Source: Cordylochernes scorpioides | Taxonomy: Eukaryota; Arthropoda; Arachnida; Pseudoscorpiones; Chernetidae | Length of the DNA: 64,000 bases | Direction: 5' to 3' | Assembly: GCA_030710605.1 (NCBI GenBank) | Contig: CP092864.1 | Span: 136,959,255 to 137,023,254 of the forward strand | Part shown: in pieces, positions 58,590-64,000 of the stretch | Position numbering within the stretch: the stretch's first letter is position 1 | Layout of the letters: each line of letters opens with the position of its first letter | Notes under the pieces: generated by a model | Seen by the model: only the letters and a program-made list of their open reading frames with translations | The model's database searches: none | What the model was told of the DNA's origin: nothing | Position numbers and translations under genes: made by a program

Positions 58590-58850
58590 TGCTGTCCTCA
58601 AAGCTTATGTCCATAGTTCATCTAAAATATCCATTCAAAGAGTCTAGCATCAGTATCACTATATAAGGAAGTTCGAAAAATGCAATATAACAGCGGTATG
58701 GTAGATTAAACTGGCGAAACCGCAGGGAGGGTTCAACACTGATGAGCCAGGCCCTCCCATTATTTTTTCCATTGCAGTAAGGACAGTAGAAATTGTTTAT
58801 TTTTAAAAAGAATCTTACGCGTCTATAATAGTTTCGAAAGTTAATCTATG
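58590..58850 (+). mobile_element. family K repeat
   Basis: AAGCTTATGTCCATAG, CTATATAAGG, ribozyme at 58692-58759, CCATTGCAGTAAGGACAGTA, CGCGTCTATAATAGTTTCGA. Confidence 0.75.
58692..58759 (+). ncRNA. family K kissing-hairpin hammerhead, near-intact (GUA)
   Basis: AGCGGU-A-UGGU / CUGGC-GAAA-CCGCA / GGGAGGG / AACA-CUGAUGA-GCCAG / CCCUCCC. Core complete with triplet GUA. Helix II is CUGGC/GCCAG, a paired change from UUGGC/GCCAA. One mismatch in helix I. Confidence 0.78.
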
Positions 58851-58859
58851 TTGATTTTT

Positions 58860-59410
58860 GGTGTTTGCCAAGAAATTTCTTGAAAGAGTGAGAGAGAGAG
58901 GAAGCTGTGGAGAGTGAGAGATAATTAGTGTCTCGGCTCATTATCAATTTTTGCCACTAATTACTGGATGTAATTATCTAGGGCGACGCCAAGATGACAT
59001 TCCATTGCACATTTCAGAATTACTCTTCAAATACTCTTTCAACATCTTACAAAAGAATTGGATTGTTTTGTTCTTCCAGGGAACTATCGTAAAAAAGGTG
59101 CTAAGCTCTTACAATAGCTTAATACAATTGTAGAGTACAAATACTTGTCCATTATGTAAATGCTGAGTGTAATTTGATTTCTGTTTTAATCTCTTTTGTG
59201 AAAGAATTTCTTTGATGTTCTGATGGGATTTAGATGTTATTCAATTCTTGAAAGGTAAAATTGTTTAATTTCCACTTATATCTAATTAGAGAAATGTTTA
59301 CTATGGTGTTGTTTATCTAGTTACAAATGTGTCACAGGTGTGACATCAAATTTTGACAATTTGTATGTTGAAATGGTTAATTAGAAATCGAATAAAAATC
59401 AATAGATTAT
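58860..59410. other. no gene seen
   Basis: AT-rich; short (GA)n at 58887-58899. Confidence 0.4.
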
Positions 59411-59417
59411 ATTAATA

Positions 59418-59592
59418 CAGTAGAATCTCACTGTAAAGGACACCTAATTGCAGAGCCAAAGTGTCCTTTAGGGAGAGGTGTCCTCTTACCGGAAAGTTAC
59501 TAAATTGTAAAAATTGTAATTTTGCAAATCAAAACTGTCCTTTATACAGAGGTGTTCTCTAGCGTGGGTGTCCTCTCATGGAGGTTCTACTG
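59418..59592 (+). mobile_element. pogo/Tigger-like MITE, family G, single-unit copy
   Basis: 175 bp flanked by TA. CAGTAGAATCTCACTG left, GAGGTTCTACTG right. It is the unexpanded form of the element at 20889. Confidence 0.88.
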
Positions 59593-59705
59593 TATTGGCA
59601 AGATTTCAATAAAATATGTTAATTGTCGTTGTCTAATGCAGATAATAAAAGTATTACTTATAGTGCTATAAATTGTAAATTATAACTCAATACTATATTT
59701 ATATA

Positions 59706-59868
59706 CAGTTTTAAATCTGTCTATAGCGTCCCTTCTTGAGACTCACCAAAATAGGGCGCTATAGACAGGTCACTTTTAATGTAAATCGCATCGTAATACG
59801 TATTTAAAATCGGGCGCTATAGAGAGGAAGGCGCTATTTAGAGGGGGCGCTATAGACAGGTTTAACTG
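59706..59868 (+). mobile_element. pogo/Tigger-like MITE, family F
   Basis: CAGTTTTAAATCTGTCTATA left, TATAGACAGGTTTAACTG right, TA flanks. Confidence 0.82.
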
Positions 59869-60105
59869 TATAACCTATTCAGATGCGGGTTTAACTAGAG
59901 CCTAGCGAATTCTAACTATGGTAGAATTTAAGTTCCCTCTGTAGAACTTAAAGATTTTAGTCAAATGGTTGCGTGAAACATAATACTAACTCTATTTTTG
60001 AAAATTCCATAAGATTTTCTCTAAAAAGTATATTGAATGGTCTACTTACTTATTTACAACATCAAATTAATAACATAAAGAAGAACAACAAACTTACATA
60101 TTTAC

Positions 60106-60372
60106 CATTAGATAATAAAAGGCATATATTGGATTTAATAAAATATTTATTTTGCCAATATTTCGGCTGGCTGAACGCCAACCTTTATCGAGGCATTACA
60201 TTTTTGTATACACAAACTCAGCGCCGCATAGTGTCATAATATCACAGTTGAAATCAATTAAAATACAGAGTAGGTGGGAGAAATTTGTGATAAAGGTTGG
60301 CGTTCAGCCAGCCGAAATATTGGCAAAATAAATATTTTATTAAATCCAATATATGCCTTTTATTATCTAATG
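60106..60372. mobile_element. fold-back element, compact copy
   Basis: Inverted arms of about 85 bp: CATTAGATAATAAAAGGCAT … GCTGGCTGAACGCCAACC and complement. Loop has AAACTCAGCGCCGCATAGTG. Related to 24178-24880. Confidence 0.85.
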
Positions 60373-60424
60373 AATTAAGTATGGATTGCTCATTTTAAAA
60401 AAATATTTACCATTGTAATCTTGA

Positions 60425-60697
60425 CTACTGGTCAGTTCTGTGGTCCTCGCAGATATGGTCCCCTGGTGTCCTGCAGCTTTCAAGCAGTCTTTCTATGGCT
60501 AGTAGCTCCTCGATAAAATGGTCCCCTGTCCTTGATCCATTCCTGTCTGTCAGGTCTTCTGTCATCTGCTCTAGGTCATCCTCCTGGATCTCTTCTATGG
60601 TCGTCGTATCCCTGTGGTCCATGTCCGGTGTTCCACCTTCCTCGTCTTCACACGTCAGCTCCCTACATCGTTCCAACAATCGATCCATGGCTTCCAT
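60425..60697 (-). CDS. hypothetical acidic 90-residue ORF
   Basis: MEAMDRLLERCRELTCEDEE, then IEEIQEDDLEQMTEDLTDRN, ending HRTDQ. It is rich in Asp/Glu, has a repeated RLLExCR motif near both ends, and has clearly higher GC than its surroundings. The ATG context AAGAAATGG is favourable. I recognise no family. It could be a single-exon gene, an exon, or a TE-derived fragment. No promoter or polyadenylation signal is evident. Confidence 0.3.
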   Translation of the reverse strand: MEAMDRLLERCRELTCEDEEGGTPDMDHRDTTTIEEIQEDDLEQMTEDLTDRNGSRTGDHFIEELLAIERLLESCRTPGDHICEDHRTDQ

Positions 60698-60921
60698 TTC
60701 TTTATTTTTCTATGACTTGTCCTTAGGATTATGCTCAATTTCTTCTTGTTGCCAAGTAATCATCATCTACAATCCAACTTATCTAGAATATAATGTTTTG
60801 TGTGGAAGAGTAAATTAAGTAAACAGAGTTAAATTACAAAAATGTAAAAGAAAAAAAGAGTTTTTCAATATTTTCTGAATGGAATTCACAATGATGTGTT
60901 TTTTAGAATACTTAATATCTG

Positions 60922-61028
60922 ATTTCGAAACTATTATAGACGTGTATGATTATTTTTTTAAATAAACAATTTCTACTGCCCTTACTTTTGAATTTTGATA
61001 ACAGATGGCGCGCTAATGCATCATAATA
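60922..61028. repeat. family K fold-back remnant
   Basis: TTCGAAACTATTATAGACGT, then TTCTACTGCCCTTAC and CAGATGGCGCGCTAATGCAT. Confidence 0.65.
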
Positions 61029-61029
61029 C

Positions 61030-61370
61030 TTAATATCTGAAAAAATAGGCGAGGGCAAAAAATATACCGCGTATTAATGGAAAAATATGAGAAAAAGACA
61101 TAGAGGTAAGACTAGTTTGAAAACTATGATTTTTTTTCCATTTTTCAAACTGATATAGAAGGCCTAAAATACAAAATACCAATCAAGATAATTGCAATAA
61201 GTTTCTCTATGATCGTTTGGCATTTTATCTTATTGCAATTAAATCATTATTTATATATTGTTTTCATATTTTTCAATTATTTTAAGATGCTGAAGTATAA
61301 AATATTAAATGTTTTGGCTGTATATTAAACATATGTGAATATATATTTTTGAATCGGATATTATGATAAT
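61030..61370. other. AT-rich, no gene seen
   Basis: No recognised feature. Confidence 0.4.
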
Positions 61371-61620
61371 TTTTTTTTTTTTTGAATGAGTTTCTTTGGT
61401 TGAGCCTCCAGGTTATAAGGAGCTAACCCGTCGTAGTAAACAACGCAGACAAAGTGACGGAAGCGATTTCCATATGAGAAGACGTTGAGATTGATAAATA
61501 GGCTGCCTGGATACTTAACCTTGTCAGGCTGGTCAACATGTTCGTCTGCTTTTTGCCGCGTCTTCGTCTGCTTTACTATTGCTGCATCTCTTGGCTCCAT
61601 CTGATTTACGAATGTTGCTT
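61371..61620 (-). other. unassigned GC-richer block ending in an A-run
   Basis: On the minus strand an open frame reads MEPRDAAIVKQTKTRQKADE, then YPGSLFINLNVFSYGNRF and YYDGLAPYNLEAQPKKLIQ, ending in a poly-A run at 61371-61383. The A-run suggests a retroposed 3' end, but the protein is not recognised. Confidence 0.3.
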
Positions 61621-61679
61621 TTTGGGCAACATTTCTGTTTTACCGGTGCTGACGTTTTTGCTTCATCTGATTTACTGTT

Positions 61680-61895
61680 CGTAAAGTTAGAGGTTGCCTG
61701 GCCGGCATTCATATTTCTTCAAATAAAAGAAACTTCGGCCAGTAAATCTTTTTATTGTATCGACGTTTCGACAAAAAGCTTTTGTCCTCGTCAGGAGAAA
61801 ATTAATTTTTGTTTGCTCCTGACGAGGACAAAAGCTTTTGGTCGAAACGTCGAGACAATAAAAAGATTTACTGGCCGAAGTGTCTTTTATTTGAT
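61680..61895. mobile_element. fold-back with two inverted hammerhead-like motifs (family H)
   Basis: CTTCGGCCAGTAAATCTTTT and its complement are the arms. Motifs at 61757-61797 (minus) and 61811-61860 (plus) read CTC-CTGACGA-G-GACAAAAGCTTTT…GTC-GAAAC-GTCGA. A further copy is at 63893-63935 (minus), and arm fragments at 41745-41835. Confidence 0.6.
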
Positions 61896-61899
61896 TTAC

Positions 61900-62720
61900 T
61901 GTTGTTGTTATTTGGCTTAATTTGTTTTTACTGGTTCTGCAGTTTTGGCTTCATCTGATTTACCGTTGTTGTTATTTGGCTTCATTTGTTTTACTGGTTC
62001 TGCAGTTTTGGCTTCATTTGATTTACTGTTGTTTTTATTTGGCTTCATTTGTTTTACTGGTTCTGCAGTTTTGGCTTCATTTGATTTACTGTTGTTGTTA
62101 TTTGGCTTCATTTGTTTTACTGGTTCTGCAGTTTTGGCTTAATCTGATTTACTGTTGTTATTTGGCTTCATTTGTTTTACTGGTTCTGCAGTTTTGGCTT
62201 AATTTGATTTACTGTTGTTGTTATTTGGCTTCATTTGTTTTACTGGTTCTGCAGTTTTGGCTTCATTTGATTTACTGTTGTTGTTATTTGGCTTCATTTG
62301 ATTTACTGTTGTTGTTATTTGGCTTCATCTGTTTTACTGGTTCTGCAGTTTTTGCTTCATCTGATTTACTGTTTTGTTATTTGGCTTCATTTGTTTTACT
62401 GGTTCTGCAGTTTTTGCTTCATTTGATTTACTGTTGTTGTTATTTGCTTAATTTGTTTTTACTGGTTCTGCAGTTTTGGCTTAATCTGAATTACTGTTGT
62501 CGTTTTGGCTTCATTTGATATGCCTCTGTTGTTATTTGGCTTCATTTGTTTTATTGGTGTTGTCGTTTTGGCTTCATTTGATATGCCTCTGTTGTTATTT
62601 GTCTTCATTTGTTTTATTGGTGTTGTCGTTTTGGCTTCATCTGAGTTACATGTGCTGCATCTCTTAGCTTCATTTGATTTACTTCTGCTGTTTTTGGGCT
62701 TCATTTGTTTCACCCTTTCT
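61900..62720 (-). repeat. 63-bp minisatellite, open on both strands
   Basis: TTTTACTGGTTCTGCAGTTT units mostly 63 bp apart (61929, 61992, 62055, 62118, 62178, 62241), then a variant (GGTGTTGTCGTTTTGGCTTC) to 62720. Because the period is a multiple of three, long frames exist on both strands; on the minus strand each unit encodes KPNNNNSKSNEAKTAEPVKQ-like repeats. Confidence 0.85.
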
Positions 62721-62845
62721 TGGTGTTTAAGCCTGATATACTACTTTGTTTTTGCTGGTTATTTTTTACTTCATCTGTTTTACTGTTTTTGCGAAATTTA
62801 GCTTTGTGTGTTTTACCTTTTGAATAGTGTAAAGTAAAATGTTAG

Positions 62846-63100
62846 AGGGGCATGTATCATCAGTGATAAACTTTCACAGTTTTTAATCAACCAAACCGAT
62901 TTTAAGAGATTTTTACTATTGTATTGCGTATTATAAACGGTATAGAAAATTAAACTGGCGAAACTACTTGGATGGTTCACTACTGATGAGCCAGGCCCTC
63001 TCAATAATTTTCATCGCAGTTAAGAACAGTAGGAGGCGTGTTTTTATTTGAGAAAGAAAAATAGGGTTTTAATAGTTTCATTTCTTGAATATAGATGGCG
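62846..63100. mobile_element. divergent pair of family K copies, decayed
   Basis: Minus copy 62846-62912: UCGGU-U-UGGU and ACUGAUGA kept, other strands eroded. Plus copy 62935-63002 is better preserved. End TATAGATGGCGCATTATTG. Confidence 0.6.
62935..63002 (+). ncRNA. family K kissing-hairpin hammerhead, partly decayed
   Basis: AACGGU-A-UAGA / CUGGC-GAAA-CUACU / …/ CUA-CUGAUGA-GCCAG. Helix I UAG/CUA and helix II CUGGC/GCCAG both pair; helix III is weak. Confidence 0.65.
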
Positions 63101-63735
63101 CATTATTGTTGGATCGTTTTTGAAGACAACTCTCAGATTTATAAAATTAATTTATTAAACTTTAAACCTTTTTAGATATAGAGAGAAACGAGTTAATTAC
63201 CTCGTATTTAAGGCAACAAAAAATCATCTAATTTACATACATCGTTCTAACCAGATTCAACTTGTGCAAAAAAAAAACGACAAAGAAAAAATAAACAAAT
63301 TAATGGTAGAGGGTAAGTTCCTATTTTTTTACAAGCCTTCACACTCAAAGAATAATCATTTTCTTGCTTCAGTTATTGACTTATATATATATAATTTCCG
63401 TTTAATATTCTATGGGACGAAGTTCAATACAATACTTTCTAAATTCCAGTTTTAACCAGTTCTATTGTACTCTATTTAGTTCCAAACATGGTGTGAAGAA
63501 ATGGGAAGAAGAGCATATGCAAATTGCTTTCTAACGGAAGTCGACTGAAGATAAAGTGGACTAATATAGTCACCAATAAAGAAGTTTAGAGATTTGCTAT
63601 AAACTGATGATTCTTGTTGGAAAAAAAACAGAATCAGAAAGGAAAGAGGGATAAACAGACAATGATCTGGGGACGATTGAGTTTTACATAAAATAATTCT
63701 GTGAATAAATAATTATTCTCTATGCCAAAAAATAA
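63101..63735. other. no gene seen
   Basis: AT-rich, unassigned. Confidence 0.4.
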
Positions 63736-63812
63736 GAGGTCGGTTGACGAGTGGGTGACATCATCGATTCCCGACAGCCATGAACCGGGATTGAATCCCG
63801 CGTTGACATTTT
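63736..63812 (+). mobile_element. tRNA-like SINE head
   Basis: GAGGTCGGTTGACGAGTGGG (A-box region) and GGGATTGAATCCCGC (B-box). No SINE body follows. The sequence lacks a plausible anticodon stem, so it is not called as a tRNA gene. Confidence 0.55.
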
Positions 63813-64000
63813 GTTTAATATGTGAATAACCTTCAGATATTATTCATTTTATATGAAAAATAGACACTTCGGCCAGTTGGAGTTTTTTTATTTTCTCAAC
63901 GTTTCAACAAAAATATTTTGTCTTCGTCAGGAGAAGTAAATTAAAAAAAAAAAGCATTTGGCAAGGCGTTAAAAATTGTTCTGTCTTCGTCAAACTCCAA

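Noticed and set aside
61922-62518. 198-codon plus-strand ORF rich in Leu, Phe and Cys
   Set aside because: It is a frame of a 63-bp minisatellite, with no start context or known domain.
14000-63500. Penelope-like reverse transcriptase or GIY-YIG endonuclease that could be the autonomous partner of the ribozyme repeats
   Set aside because: I found no such coding sequence in the window; all RT fragments belong to copia, gypsy or APE-type LINEs.

Overview
The window looks like a repeat-saturated, AT-rich (roughly one-third GC by eye) stretch of an invertebrate genome, probably an arthropod. The evidence is the mix of element types: Ty1/copia, Ty3/gypsy, Jockey-like LINEs, mariner fragments, pogo/Tigger-like and hAT MITEs, a Helitron, tRNA-derived SINEs and several ribozyme-bearing dispersed repeats. 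No complete host gene is visible. The only hints of host sequence are a 75-nt exon-like island (23687-23761), a possible core promoter near 8646, an acidic 90-codon ORF (60425-60697) and a U6 snRNA pseudogene (1224-1312).

Layout. 1-2713: AT-rich and GA-rich sequence with the U6 copy. 2719-7391: a nearly intact copia element with LTRs differing at one base and a CATAT target duplication. 7392-10209: mostly AT-rich, with a TATA-containing island and a LINE 3' tail. 10210-14223: a Jockey-like LINE (minus strand) flanked by a 9-bp duplication and inserted into an older repeat. 15.2-19.2 kb: LINE and mariner relics, two of them running into tandem arrays. 19.7-25.5 kb: pogo-like MITEs (one with eight 89-bp units), nested fold-back elements and a mariner fragment. 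25.5-47 kb: SINEs, fold-backs, a Helitron, a hAT MITE inside a SINE, Tc1-like arrays and many copies of a ribozyme repeat (family K here). 47.8-53 kb: LINE tails, an internally deleted mariner and the family A repeats with textbook hammerhead motifs. 53059-58265: an apparently complete gypsy element (minus strand). 58.4-64 kb: more family K and MITE copies, a 63-bp minisatellite and a SINE head.

The most interesting observation is in family K. Its two adjacent hairpins carry every conserved hammerhead nucleotide (GUC cleavage triplet, CUGAUGA, GAAA) with helices I, II and III all pairable, but the three core strands occur in the order III3'-I5' / II3'-III5' / I3'-II5'. This is not a cyclic permutation of the known hammerhead types I-III. 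The fold would be a kissing-hairpin hammerhead with an extra helix. Paired substitutions in helices I, II and III across copies support it, and most copies have a TATA-like box about 35-50 nt upstream. Family A independently carries canonical type I hammerheads, two of them intact. Looser hammerhead-like signatures occur in two more repeat families.

The gypsy element encodes gag, protease and pol in three successive -1 frames. A UUUAAAC heptamer sits directly before the gag stop, and an A10 run precedes the protease stop. Its gag start codon lies inside the 5' LTR, its tRNA-Ala primer site lies inside gag, and its pol stop lies inside the 3' LTR. All calls come from reading the sequence by eye; repeat boundaries are approximate unless a target duplication is stated.
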